Assembly: GCF_030272615.1 (NCBI RefSeq)
Contig: NC_081406.1
Coordinates: 141,453,299 to 141,517,298, forward strand
Length of the DNA stretch: 64,000 nt
Reading direction: 5' to 3'
From: Cryptomeria japonica
Lineage: Eukaryota > Streptophyta > Pinopsida > Cupressales > Cupressaceae
A program made the position numbers and the translations under genes. Positions 1 to 11,262 of this stretch are shown in pieces; positions within the stretch are counted from its first letter, which is position 1, and each line of letters opens with the position of its first letter. Below the pieces are notes generated by a model. The model ran no database searches. It worked only from the letters and a program-made list of their open reading frames with translations, and had not been told where the DNA came from.

Positions 1-1228
1 TCGACATGGTTGTTGAAACATCTAGTCGACATTAATGAAACAGCCAAAAATCATGAGATGGTAATTGACTGATGCATCTCGAGGAAGGAAAAATGATAGA
101 GAAATATCAGGGAGTAGTTGGTGCCTGGATCGAATCAAAGAAATCAGACTGTAAGAAGATCACGAGAAGGAAATAGCTAAGCTTTTTATGAGTCGACGGA
201 TTTCAAGGTAGAAAATCATGTATGAGATTGCTATGTTTAGCAAGTATGCATTGGATAATGGAAAATGTGTACAGATGCATTGCTTGAGTATAGGTGATCG
301 ATCCAAGATAGGCTGGATCGGATCTCATGCAAAAAATTTTGAGTAAAGGAAACCCTAACTGCCCCAAGTTTAAATTGATTCTTGGTGAGAAAGCTCAAGT
401 TTAAATATGATGACTTGAGACTATGATTGTTGTTGTTGCATAGTGAAGACAAGTGTAAAATTGATGTCTAAGATCCAAAGAGATAAACACTTGAAGTGTT
501 TATGAGTGAAGTATTGACCGATAAGGAGAAACAAAGTAAACTGGTATAAAGAACAACCAGTGGAGAGTGCGTTGAACACAGAGGTGATAAGCCAGTAGAA
601 GTTGTGCCTGATTAAAAGTGATCAAGTGTGAGTTGAGAGAGGGAAGTTATTGTGAGAGGGGATTGAGAAAAGTGATCAGAAAAGTCAAGTTGCAGAGTGA
701 GTGGAGAGTATACAGACCGGTAAGGCTGAAACTGGCAAAGGAGAATAGTGTAAGATTGCAAAAACTCATTTGCAACAGTGATTTCATTTGTATATCTGAG
801 TTTTATATTGTTTTCACTAAGTTGTAGCTTAGTGCGGGGGTTGTAGCTCCTTTAAGTTGTAGCCTATAAATTGTGCAAAGATTGGTGCTCCTTTGAGTTG
901 GTGCTCATAAATCAGGGGTTGGTGCCCTAAATATTGTAATCAAAGATTCATTGTGAGGCTAGATTGGAGCAAAAGATCTCCAATAGCTATTCTCACCGAG
1001 GTTTTTCCCACATTGGGTTTTCCTCGTATATATCTAGTGTTGTGTGTTGCATCTTTGTGCATGTGGTATATTGATGTTTTAGCAAGTCCATTCACACACC
1101 TTGGTTTCACTATTTGAGCTACCGGTTAGCACTCAGTTTGTTTTATATATTACCGCTATCTCCTTGTTGAAAGAAAAGAGTTTAAATCATTGATTCACCC
1201 CCCTCTTAGTGATCCATTGTGTCCAACA
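1..1228 (+). repeat. 5' LTR of Copia A (left part missing)
   Basis: Base 1 aligns with base 19199 of the 3' LTR, so about 519 bp of the LTR lie outside the window. The LTR ends in GTGTCCAACA and is followed at once by a primer-binding site. It matches the 3' LTR throughout apart from the 2.1 kb insertion in the latter. A U5-like part rich in ttggtgct/gttgtagct short repeats lies at about 820-960. No real gene is present; short ORFs here are incidental. Confidence 0.9.
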
Positions 1229-1244
1229 ATTAGTATCAGAGCCT
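1229..1244 (+). other. Primer-binding site of Copia A (tRNA-iMet type)
   Basis: The sequence TTAGTATCAGAGCC directly follows the LTR. It differs by one G-to-A change from the canonical initiator tRNA-Met complement TTGGTATCAGAGC seen intact at 4514 and 45223 in this window. Confidence 0.85.
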
Positions 1245-1304
1245 AGGTTCCCTTTTTTGTCAAAAGAATTCTCTAGCTTGGGTAGATCCTGTCAAGTGTT
1301 CACA

Positions 1305-3358
1305 ATGGCAAGAAATGAATATGCCTCCTCAAAAGATCCTTTGTTTGATGGTATCAACTATGCCTTTTGGATTAGAAGAATGGAAACCTATTTGTCCTCT
1401 CTAGGTTGTGATGTATGGATGTTGGTTGTGAATGGGTATGCATTCCCTAATAATCCCCCTACTGATCCAGATGATAAGAGGGAATATGAGAACAATGCTA
1501 AAGCTAAGAATGCCATTCTTAGTGGGTTGTTTGATAATGAGTTTGTTAAAGTCATGCACTGCTCCTCTGCCATGGATACTTGGTATAAGTTGTAGAAGAT
1601 ATTTGAAGGTGATGCTAAAGTCAAGGAAGCCAAGTTGTAGATATTAAGAGAACAGCTTCAAGGTTTGAAGATGAGAGATGAAGAGAAGATTGTTGACTAT
1701 CTCCAAAGGGTTGATGAAACAACAAATACCATTAGAGGGCTTGGAGAATAAATAAAGGATGAGGTGGTAATGAAGAAAGTACTTAGATCTCTTGCATCTA
1801 AGTATGACACAAAGGTCTTAGCAATAGAAGAAGCAAACAATCTGAAATTTTTTACAATGGATGAGTTGTATGGCTCCCTAACTACTTATGAGATGAGGAT
1901 TGTTGGTATTGATGTTGTGAAGAAAGAAGTTGCATTAAAGACTTCAAGAAAAGAAAAAGAAGAATCTTCTCATGATGCAATCGATGAAGACATCATGGAA
2001 AACTTTATCAGAAGACTCAAGACAGGTTCAAGTAAATATAAAGGCAAGTTTCCTTTGAAATGTTTCAACTGTGGAAAGATTGGACATTTTGCTACTAAAT
2101 GTCCTTATGGTGATAATAATGAAGATGATCAATCAAGTGGTAGAAGATCATATGGTAAGGATAGGAAGAAAAATTTCTACCGACATGGTAGAAAGAGGAT
2201 ACCGAAAGAAGAGCAATCTCTACACACATGAAGATGATACCACAGATGAGGAAAGTGCCCCAGATGACTGTTGCAATGGAGATGAATTCAGAGAAAACCT
2301 TTTTTATGGCTCAAGAGGTACCGGTACCTGAAGAAGTAGAAGAGGTAGAGAAAGAAGGAGAAGTAGACCTTGAAGCAGAACTCATTAGTGCCTTAGATGA
2401 GATAAAGAAAACAAGAAGAGACTTAAAGAAGGTAAAAAAGGTTGCATCTTAAGAACAATAATTGCTCGAGCAATCTCTTGAAGAGTCTAAGAGAACAATC
2501 ACAGATCTAAAACTCCAGTTGGAAGAGGCCAAGAGGATGTGTGAAGTCACTAGTATTGGTCTGAGTGAAAAGGAAAAGGAACATCAGAATCTAGAAGCAG
2601 AAATAGTGAAACTCTGGAAGGACTTAGAGAAAAGTCAGGAAGAAATAAAAGTGAGAAGCAAATTTGAAGGCAACACTGAAGCCCTGGACAAGATGTTGAG
2701 AAAATAGAAGCAATCCAAAGATACTAGTGGCTTAGGTTTTCAAGAAGGTCAAAGTTCAAATAGAAAAGACACATCTAATAAGGAGATACAATTCACTTCT
2801 TCAAATAAAGGTGAAGTGAAGAAAACATTCATAGTAGGCAAGGATACCGACAAGAAGACATATGTCGATGCTGCTAGAAACTGCCACACAAACCGGTATA
2901 CTCAATCAATGAACCAGAGACAATACTCAATGCACTGACATGCAGATCCAAGGAGAAATGAAAGTATTGATCATAAAGGATTCACAAGTGTTAGCAGCAT
3001 GAAAGGAAGACCCCCAGTGAGAGTCGTTTGCAGATTCAAGACAACCTAACTGGTATTTTCCAAATTTTCATGGTTATTATCAACGGTGTAATAAGTATGG
3101 TCATAGAGTGGCAGATTGTAGGAAAATGAATGTCAACCCTAGTTTTGAGAGTAGAAATTCATTTGTTGCGTTACAAAGTGCAAATCTCATATATTATAAT
3201 TGCAATGAGTTTGGTCAAAAGAGTTATGAATGTAGGAGTAATTTGCAAATGTCCTACAAGAATGCATTAAGTACATCTTATAGTGCTAATGTGAAATGCT
3301 ATAAGTGTCCAAATTTTGGTCATATAGCAAGGTATTGTCAGCTGAATACTGACAAGGA
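1305..3358 (+). pseudogene. gag: Degenerate Copia A gag
   Basis: The capsid/nucleocapsid polyprotein packages element RNA in cytoplasmic particles. The ATG at 1305 begins MARNEYASS, followed by a UBN2/DUF4219-type Gag segment (FDGINYAFWIRRMETYL). A zinc knuckle CFNCGKIGHFATKC is at about 2061-2102. A Lys/Glu-rich coiled coil lies at about 2330-2700 and ends in ALDKMLRK and a GLGF motif. Further knuckles follow at 3085-3340; the last, CYKCPNFGHIARYC, is intact while two before it have lost Cys or His. In-frame stops occur at 1593, 1638 and about 1750 (Gln codons expected), with frameshifts near 2225, near 2303 (a T run) and before about 3050. The 3' end is cut by element N. The homologous gag of element B at 54174-56200 (minus) shares LVSEPRFP and DVWMLVV. 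Confidence 0.85.
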
Positions 3359-3363
3359 AAAGA
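3359..3363. repeat. Target-site duplication of element N (left copy, AAAGA)
   Basis: AAAGA at 3359-3363 is repeated at 11263-11267, immediately outside the TG...CA ends of N. The perfect 5-bp duplication shows that N entered Copia A by a normal integrase reaction. Confidence 0.9.
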
Positions 3364-4512
3364 TGTTACTACTTATCAAGTTGCCATTAGTTTTTATAGT
3401 CAAAGTCATACTATATACTCTAGTCGGTTAGCACTACCAAATCATGCAGTCGGTATACACAGAGAAGTCGGTATGCACAGTCTAGTCGGTTATAGAGGAA
3501 AGCAGTCACAGAACACAATATACACTGAGTTGTCTACCGAGTATCTTTTCATGGCTACCGAGCAGTAAAGATGACACACCGAGTTGATATACACCGAATG
3601 AAACGTGTTACCAGATACATTGAACCTGGACATGCATATGAAAACGTGTTACAAGATCAAGGCACATCGAACTATTATCACATTAGAAATTGCACCAGAA
3701 CATTGTGTATGATTTTGAGATCAATCTAACCAATGAAATATTTTGTATAGTTATTCATTCAAGGAATCATGTTTGTAAGATCGAAGCAATGAATTAGATC
3801 ACCGTCTTAAGAGATCTATTTATACAGTATGAGTTAAGGGTGTATATGTGTGTAAGAAGACTGATACAGAGACACAGAGGTCACCAAGAAGGCTTTCAGA
3901 GAACAATCAAAGAATAGAGTAAATAGAAGGGTTTACCGAGTTACTATATGGGTTACTGAGGTATGCTATAAGCAAGGTAATCTATTCTGAGCACATAGAA
4001 TCTGCTATAACATTTCAGATGTAAAGTTGTAGATATTTGTAATGATTTTATTGTAATATTGTGAAGTTGAAAGAGAAAACTTTAATAGGGTAAAAGACTC
4101 TAATCAAGTCTATAAATTGTAAAGCCTCTAACCAAGTGCAGCATTCAGAATAAATGTTGTAAAATCCTCTAGCAAGGTAGATCTAACAGACCTTGTTACT
4201 CCTAATAGGGTAAGCTATCAGAAATAGCTAAAATGTAGCTCTAACCGAGCAATCTTTATTATTGCAGTAGTGAAGTTGTGGGTGTCATCCCCACCACAGT
4301 TTTTCTCTCTAACCAAGAGTTTTTGCGTAACCAAAATATATGTGTTATGGAGTGAATCATGTATGATTGTTATCTATTTGCTTTAACTTTATTTTATGTT
4401 ACTGCACTATTTTGTTTATGCATAACAGTAAAGTTATTATTCAAGAAAATTTTTTGAGTACTGATTCACCCCTCCCCTCTCAGTACATTAGCTTTCCATA
4501 TTGGGCCTAACA
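3364..4512 (+). repeat. 5' LTR of element N
   Basis: The LTR begins TGTTACTACTTATCAAG and ends TTGGGCCTAACA. It is nearly collinear with the copy at 10124-11262, with scattered C/T and G/A differences and a small indel near 3970-3995. The tail of Copia A's gag frame runs a short way into it. Its U5 half has repeated 'cctctaacca' and 'ccgag' type words. Confidence 0.92.
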
Positions 4513-4526
4513 ATTGGTATCAGAGC
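4513..4526 (+). other. Primer-binding site of element N (tRNA-iMet)
   Basis: ATTGGTATCAGAGC immediately follows the 5' LTR and matches the 3' end of initiator tRNA-Met, the usual primer of plant Copia elements. Confidence 0.9.
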
Positions 4527-4574
4527 TTCAATCTTGGAAAAGGGTTTAACTGCCTAAAGAGAAAGATCTTATCA

Positions 4575-5906
4575 ATGGAAGGCTACAAACAATCTCAGAG
4601 GATTGTATATCTGCAAGAAGAGTCGGATCATGCTAATCAAGTGATTGTAGACATGCAAAGGCAAATGCAAAAATCTCTGAAAGTAAGAAGAAGATTATTT
4701 GATGACCTGCAGGATTCTCAAGAGTTAGTGGAACAAATTGAGACATCATCTGAGAATAGTACATCTGAAGAGACTGAAGAAATGATTGGAGTATTGAAAG
4801 AAAAGAACAAAGCATTGGCTGATCAAATAAAAGCAATGAAAAGAGAACAAGAACATTTCAGTACACAGTTGACTGAAAATCTAGATGCATTGAGGATAGT
4901 TGAGGATAAAGAAAGAGATCTACAAAGAGAGAAACAACAACTTGAAGTCTTAGTATCTGATAAAAATGATGAAATCATAAGGTTGACTGGGATTCAACAA
5001 AATATGACAGATCAACTAGGTTATGCACATCATGAAGCAATTCTGAAGAATGATGAGAATCAAGCATTGAAACTTGAAGTATCAAGGTTGACTGATGAAC
5101 TTGAAATGGAGAAGAAATCCAAAGAAACACTGAAGAAGAGTTATGAAGCATCAAAGATGTTGGATGAGCAATTGAATACAAGAAGACCCAACAAAGATAC
5201 AGGACTCAGTTACAAAGGAATTCATACTACCGAGAGAGGGGAATCATCAAAGCAAGCTAGAAACAGGAATAACATCAAAAGAAAGAAGCCTATTTGCTAC
5301 TACTATGGAAATCAAGGTCATACTGCCAACATATACCAAATCAGAAAAGGTAAGCAACTGAATATCACTAAGTCCAATGGTTATTGTTACAATTGCAATA
5401 AATATGGTCACACATTTAACCAATGTAGGACAAAGTCTGTTAACAACTATCAGAAGGCAAAATACGAAGGGTTTTGTAGAAACTGCAATAGATATGTACA
5501 TAGTACTAAGAAGTGTTGGCTTAAGCAAAATAACTACATGTGGTCTGCACACTGAGCAAACACTAGAGGTTACCAAACTCACACAAATCCTTACCGATAA
5601 TATGCAGCAGTACCATGGGATTACAATACAAAGATATGGTGTGAAGGTTGTGGAAGATATGGACATATTAGTGCCAACTGTTTTATAAGGTTTGGAATGA
5701 ACAACCGAAGATCATGGAGAAATCGTGGTATGGCATGTTTTCATTGTCATAAAGTTGGACATTTAGCTGGAGATTGCAGAGATCAACCTAGAGGAGACAC
5801 TAAAGAAATAAAAGAAAAATTAAAGATGATTTGGAAAAAGAAGGAAATTGTGTCAAATGAAGAAAGCACCTTACCTACTGAGTTAGGTGCACCTATTCCA
5901 AATTAA
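4575..5906 (+). pseudogene. N ORF1: coiled-coil, five-zinc-knuckle Gag-derived protein
   Basis: This 443-codon frame starts 48 bp after the primer site. Residues about 1-200 are a Glu/Lys/Gln-rich coiled coil. A segment MLDEQLNTRR..DTGLSYKG follows, which corresponds to the LDKML...GLG segment of Copia Gag in elements A and B. Five CCHC-type knuckles then run to the end, at about 5295 (CYYYGNQGHTANIY, degenerate), 5385 (CYNCNKYGHTFNQC), 5475 (CRNCNRYVHSTKKC), 5640 (CEGCGRYGHISANC) and 5736 (CFHCHKVGHLAGDC). The N-terminal UBN2-like capsid part of Copia Gag is absent. Two stops interrupt the single frame: TGA at 5553 (CGA expected) and TAA at 5598 (CAA expected). It probably bound element RNA; whether it forms particles alone is unknown. 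Confidence 0.82.
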
Positions 5907-6428
5907 TCAGCAAAGGTATGAAGGGACTGCATTCTCTAAAGGTTAAAATCATAACAGTTCCTATTCTATTATGTACAAAGTTCAAAAACTGCATAGTTAA
6001 GATGCATTAGTAAGTTTGAAATTCTATCAAAAGTACTTTACAAGAAGCCTGTCAAGTCGGTAAATGAAGGAAATTTGGTTACTTGGTTAAAACAAAAAAA
6101 GATAGTAAATCGGTTAAAAGGTGAACCGAGTGCATTTAATATTTTTGACCTAACCCGCACAGAGCCTGATAAGGTATTTTGTGTACTTAAAAGCATTTTT
6201 GCGGTCATTTACACTTACCAAGTTTTCAAAAGAGCAGAGCAGAGTGATTCCAAGGTGATCAAACCTCATTCTAAGTGAATTCAAGGTATTTACATCAAAT
6301 CTTGTCACACTATTAAGCTAGCTTACCGATCTTATCAAATTGTTATTATCTACTGAGTGTGAAGTGTCTGTCATTTGTAAACCATCAAACCCTAAGGATA
6401 GTTTGCTAAGTTTTACCTGAAATCTACA
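5907..6428 (+). other. Spacer between N ORF1 and ORF2, with a small open frame
   Basis: This is mostly non-coding. An open stretch of about 94 codons runs from 5997 to 6278 in the same frame as both large ORFs (it contains NRLKGEPSAFNIFDLTR), but it has no ATG and no recognised domain. It may be an eroded segment of a longer original frame, or chance. No splice sites are obvious. Confidence 0.45.
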
Positions 6429-9400
6429 ATGGCACCCAAGATCCAAGATCCCATAGTTGTCAAGAATGTGGAGAAGCCCTCACTGAAATACACTTTGACT
6501 CCTAAAGTCGCCTCTAAATCGGATGACAAAACTGCCTTTTCACTCATCCCGGATCGAGTCTTGTTAGTTGAAGATGTGAGATTCTTCACCAAATGCCGTG
6601 TTGAAGAACTCATTCATGTTGAGATTAGAAACACCTATGATGAATTATGTACCGATGGTGTATTAAACAGTAAGTATGAACACATCAGAATCAAGGGATT
6701 GACTGAAGCCCTAACCTACCCTCGTGTGTTCAAGCCCCAATGGGTTAAGTTTGTTTTGAGCAAAGTTCATGATGATTTCATGTGGCTAGAAGAGCAACCA
6801 TTCAAAATCACCAAGGAAATCATTCATGTGATCACCGGTTATCCTATCTATGATCATACACGAGCTCAAAAGATGATATCACATAAGGAATTAATCAGCT
6901 TAACCGGAGTAGAATCTAATTACAGAAGACTGAAATTGAACAATATCACTGATGCAGAACTTAAGTTTACCATTAGAGTAATCGGTTACTATTTCTTCCA
7001 ATCAGCAAGGGAAAACAGTGTACCCTATGCAGTAGTTGACTTAGCCTATAAAATTGTGAAAAAGGGAATGAAAGTTGACTTATGTGAAGTGTTACTGAAG
7101 AACCTGTTTGAGAACCTAAACACAATAACGAAGCTGAAGAAGAACAACTTGGCAAATACACTAAAGTTTGGTTCACTTCTTGTATGCATGTTTTTCTACT
7201 TTGAGAAATTCTTTCCATCAGTCAGTAAAGTAGTTTGGGAGCTACACTAACCAATCACCCATCAGATTAATGACTTTATCAAGAAGCTGGGAGATAATTT
7301 CAATAATATAATGGATGACTACTTCAGCAAATTTCAAGAAAAAATGCACAACAGGTACCGGATTCCACCCCAGCTAGTGGAGAAATATAAGGATGATATA
7401 TGCTTTGAGTTAGATACTGATTACTATTATGTGAATGTTGTGGAACCAAGAACTCAATCTTTGCCACCTATGGGTTATGAGATTGACTTTGATATCACAC
7501 AACAACAAATTGATACATATCTTACATTACCAAGGCATGCTACCGAGTTGAGATATGGAACTTATGAAGAAGTTAAGGAAAAGGTAAAAATGAGCATTGT
7601 AGTACCCAAAGCTACAAAAAAGGCTACAAAGATGATTAAGGTATTATCTGAGAAATTTGGAGAAGACTCCTCCTCTACACCTGTCAAAGGCACTCTTTCC
7701 ATCACCGAAGAGGAATCTAAAGCTCAAGAGGTAGCTATAACACTGAGCACTGAATTGCCTAAGGGTAAAGTGTTGAAAAGAAAGAAACTGGACACTTCAA
7801 AGGCCCTACCGACTCCACCTCCAACAAAGAGACCTAACACTAGAGCATCAGCTGCATCACCGAGTAAGAAACAAAAGAGTGTTACTACTCCCAAGGTAAC
7901 CAAGACCTACAAGAAATCTACTTGGAGACTCATTCTGGAAAAAGAGTCTAGTGATACAGAATCCGAAGATGCAAACAAATTCTAGATTGTAAAGAGCAAG
8001 AAGGTAAATATACATAGTGTTGAAAACTTCTGTGCCAATCTAAAAGAATATGGTGGATTTGGAGGATTTAGATATGTCAAGTATGAGACTAGGAATAATG
8101 ATGAGAAGAGACAAATTGAAGAAGCTATCATCTGCACACTTCTAAAGTTCCGACTAGCTCCATTAGAACTAGTAAAGTCACTTCCAAATGAACTTTACTT
8201 GCATATTGATAATAGGTGGAAATATGCAATGGACTCAGAGAAACAAATCAGAGAAAGAAGTCTAGTCCATCTATTTCCTGATATGTCTATAGCAGAAATA
8301 AAGGAACATTTGACAACCTACAATTCAAAATTTCTTGTCAAACAAAGAGCCTTAAAACTGATGAATGGGCTATATATTGATGTAGAAAATGAGACAAAAG
8401 CAAAATGGCAGGAAATCTTCAAAATCAAGGATGTCGGTGAACAATCTAAAGTTGAAATTGTTGATGTCACTGAACACGATCCTAATGTCACCAAACAAGG
8501 TCTTGATGCTACCAAGCAAGACTCGGCTGACACTATTCAAATTGATGAAGATGTCATGGATGCAGAAGCACCGAAGCAGGAAATGATAGAAGGCACTACA
8601 TATGCAAAACTTGTATCTAGTGAATCCATTTTAGAACAAGTTCAGCCTTACCCACCGATCAATCAACCTGTCTCTAGCGAAGCTCCTTAGGATACAGCAC
8701 CAAGAACCGAAGGTCACAAGTCTACAATAGGAGCAGAGACTACTCAAGAAAAGACCTCTGAAGCACCGTCAAGCATTGAAAATGTAGCAGCTGAGACACC
8801 CAGTATCGAGACACCGAAAGACACCACAACAGCTACAGGAACTAACCAAAGTGTTGCCTCTACCGAGCAACCTACTGAGGGTCAACAATCCTCTCAAGCT
8901 ATTGTCTTGGTCCAACCAACCATAGGTAAAGAGAAGAAGGTGAAAAAGCAAAGCTTCAAAGTTGATTTATCTAAACCAATAATGTTGCCCAATGTGGATA
9001 TCTCAAAATTAAAGGGGCAAGCACTTATTGATTTCGGTGAGCTATGCAAAGCAAAAGCCGAACAAGAAAAATAGATGGCCATTCAAAAGAAGAATAAAGT
9101 ACTTCAGAAGGTGAAGGCATTGCTATCAGATATGCTACCTACAGCTACAGTGTCAACCAATGCAGCCATCCACATTCAACTAGATGAACTCCTTAATCAA
9201 ATAGAAACATCTGGAGTAGATGCATCTGAGTATTTGAGAAAGCTAAAAGACAAGGAGCTTACTGCAAAAATGATTGAAGAGGTACAGAAAGCTCTAGCTA
9301 TTGGCAAAGTCAAACTTGTCAAATTCATTGCTGAGTTGTCCCCACAACTCAAGCATATTCTTTATTTATTTCAGAAACTTTGCACATTTTCTATATTCAT

Positions 9401-9815
9401 TAAAGATATCAAGAATAAAACTAATGTAATTGAGAAAGAGATCACCAATCTCTCAAATAAGTTGACCCCTAAGCCCAATTCAGTTCAAAAAATTTATACC
9501 AAGCTTCAACAGCTCATGGCTCAACAACTGGAACTAAGAAATGAAGAACATAAGATTAGGATGGATATAATGACACTCCATACATTATTCCTTCCTCATC
9601 TTTCATCAGTTCAAGAACAGATTAACTGAGCTACACGCCTATCTACTACACAAGAGGGAAGAACTCTTGATGGCTTAATATCCCTATTGGCTGATATTCA
9701 AGCACAAACTTCTTTAATGGAAAGTGTAAAGGATGCACTCTCTGTCGCTCTCACCAACGCCCGGACAAAGTATAAATCCATTTTTGATCAGTTACCACCC
9801 CCGGATGGGAATTAA
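6429..9815 (+). pseudogene. N ORF2: 1,128-codon protein of unknown function in the pol position
   Basis: An ATG at 6429 opens a frame that ends at TAA 9813-9815 with no frameshift. The five internal stops are at 7248 (TAA), 7983, 8688 and 9072 (TAG) and 9627 (TGA), each one C-to-T change from CAA, CAG or CGA. Residues about 1-430 look globular (WLEEQPFKITKEIIHVITGY near 120). Residues about 435-510 are a basic Pro/Thr/Lys-rich linker (KVLKRKK, PTKRPNTRA, SPSKKQK) that resembles a nuclear localisation region. A second compact part follows (HLFPDMSIAEIKEHL near 615). A Thr/Glu/Pro-rich low-complexity stretch covers about 750-850. The C-terminal third is helical and coiled-coil-like. I see no polymerase, integrase, protease or envelope signature. 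It faintly recalls plant 'putative transposon protein' domains found in retroelement-derived genes; this is a guess. Confidence 0.75.
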
Positions 9816-10123
9816 GTTTTTGATGTTTGTCAAAAAGAGGGAGTAATACAATATATTGAGTGATACTATATATTTGGGGAGTGATACAGTTTTGATAAAG
9901 TATTCGGAGTATTGTATAAGCAGAGCACACAAGCACAAAACCAAGCATGCAAAATCAGAGTTATGTATAGAATAATGATAAGGGGAGTATATCTGAATAG
10001 ACTATTTCATTGACTATTGTATATATTGTCAAGTATAGTCATTTTGCAATGTATATAGATTTTTGAGTTATGACTTTGAAAGTAGTTTTGTCAAACATCT
10101 CAACTAATGTCAAAAGGGGAGAT
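9816..10123 (+). other. N 3' untranslated region with repeated polypurine-like tracts
   Basis: Purine tracts occur at about 9833 (aaaaagagggag), 9871 (ggggagtg), 9979 (aggggag) and 10111-10123 (caaaaggggagat). The last directly abuts the 3' LTR and is the likely plus-strand primer. Several spaced copies of such a tract are also seen before the 3' LTRs of A and B. Confidence 0.7.
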
Positions 10124-11262
10124 TGTTACTACTTATCAAGTTGCCATTAGTTTTTATATTCAAAGTCATAGTATATACTCTAGTCAGTTAGCACTACCAA
10201 ATCATGCAGTTGGTATACACAGAGAAGTCAATATGCACAGTCTAGTCAGTTACAGAGGAAAGCAGTCACAGAATGTAGTATACACCGAGCTATCTACCGA
10301 GTATCTTTTCATGGCTACCAAGCAATAAAGATGACACACTGAGTTGATATACACCGATTGAAATGTGTTACCAGATACATTGAACATGGACATGCATATG
10401 AAAATGTGTTACAAGATCAAGGCACATCGAACCGTTATCACATTGGAAATTGCACTAGAAGATTGTGTATGATTTTGAGATCAATCTAACCAATGAAATA
10501 TTTTGTATAGTTATTCATTCGAGGAATCATGTTTGTAAGATCGAAGCAATGAATTAGATCACTATCTTAAGAGATCTATTTATGCAGCATGAGTTAAGGG
10601 TGTATATGTGTGTAAGAAGACTGTTACAGAGACACAGAGGTCACCGAGAAGGTTTTTAGAGAACAATCGAAGAACAGAGGAAACAGAAGGGTTTACCGAG
10701 TTACTATATGGGTTACCAAGGTACGCTATAAGAAAGAATAGCACATAGAATCTGCTATAACATTTCAGATGTAAAGTTGTAGATATTTGTAATGATTTTA
10801 TTGTAATATTGTGAAGTTGAAAGAGAAACCTTTAACAGGGTAAAAGACTCTAATCAAGTCTATAAATTGTAAAGCCTCTAACCAGGTGCAGCATTCAGAA
10901 TAAATGTTGTAAAATCCTCTAGCAAGGTAGATCTAACAAATCTTGTTACTCCTAACAGGGTAAGCTATCAGAAATAGCTAAAATGTAGCTCTAACCGAGC
11001 ACTCTTTATTATTGCAATAGTGAAGTTGTGGGTGCCATCCCCACCGCAATTTTTCTCTCTAACCAAGAGTTTCTGCGTAACCAAAATATATGTGTTATGG
11101 AGTGAATCATGTATGATTGTTATCTATTTGCTTTAACTTTATTTTATGTTACTGCACTGTTCTGTTTATGCATAACAGTAAAGTTATTATTCAAGAAAAG
11201 TTTTTTAGTACTGATTCACCCCTCCCCTCTCAATACATTAGCTTTCCATATTGGGCCTAACA
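10124..11262 (+). repeat. 3' LTR of element N
   Basis: TGTTACTAC...CCTAACA, paired with 3364-4512. By eye the first 250 bp show about 18 differences from the 5' copy, nearly all transitions, many at CG or CNG sites. A short deletion distinguishes it near 10735. Confidence 0.92.

Larger units (their letters stand above)
3364..11262 (+). mobile_element. Non-autonomous LTR retrotransposon N carrying a large unknown ORF
   Basis: This 7.9 kb element has two LTRs of about 1.14-1.15 kb (TGTTACTAC...CCTAACA), a tRNA-iMet primer site, a polypurine tract and a perfect AAAGA duplication. Its 5.6 kb interior holds a Gag-derived ORF (4575-5906) and a 1,128-codon ORF (6429-9815), both in the same frame. 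I find no protease DSG, no integrase HHCC/DDE, no YVDD reverse transcriptase and no RNase H in any frame. It therefore resembles a large retrotransposon derivative (LARD-like), presumably moved by proteins of a related Copia element. Primer site, LTR ends, the Gag remnant and multiple polypurine tracts tie it to the Copia type of A and B. The two LTRs differ mostly by transitions, so it is not very recent. Confidence 0.88.

Noticed and set aside
6429-9815. Envelope-like protein as in some Copia and Gypsy elements
   Set aside because: ORF2 has no evident signal peptide or transmembrane helix in the expected places, and it replaces pol instead of following it.
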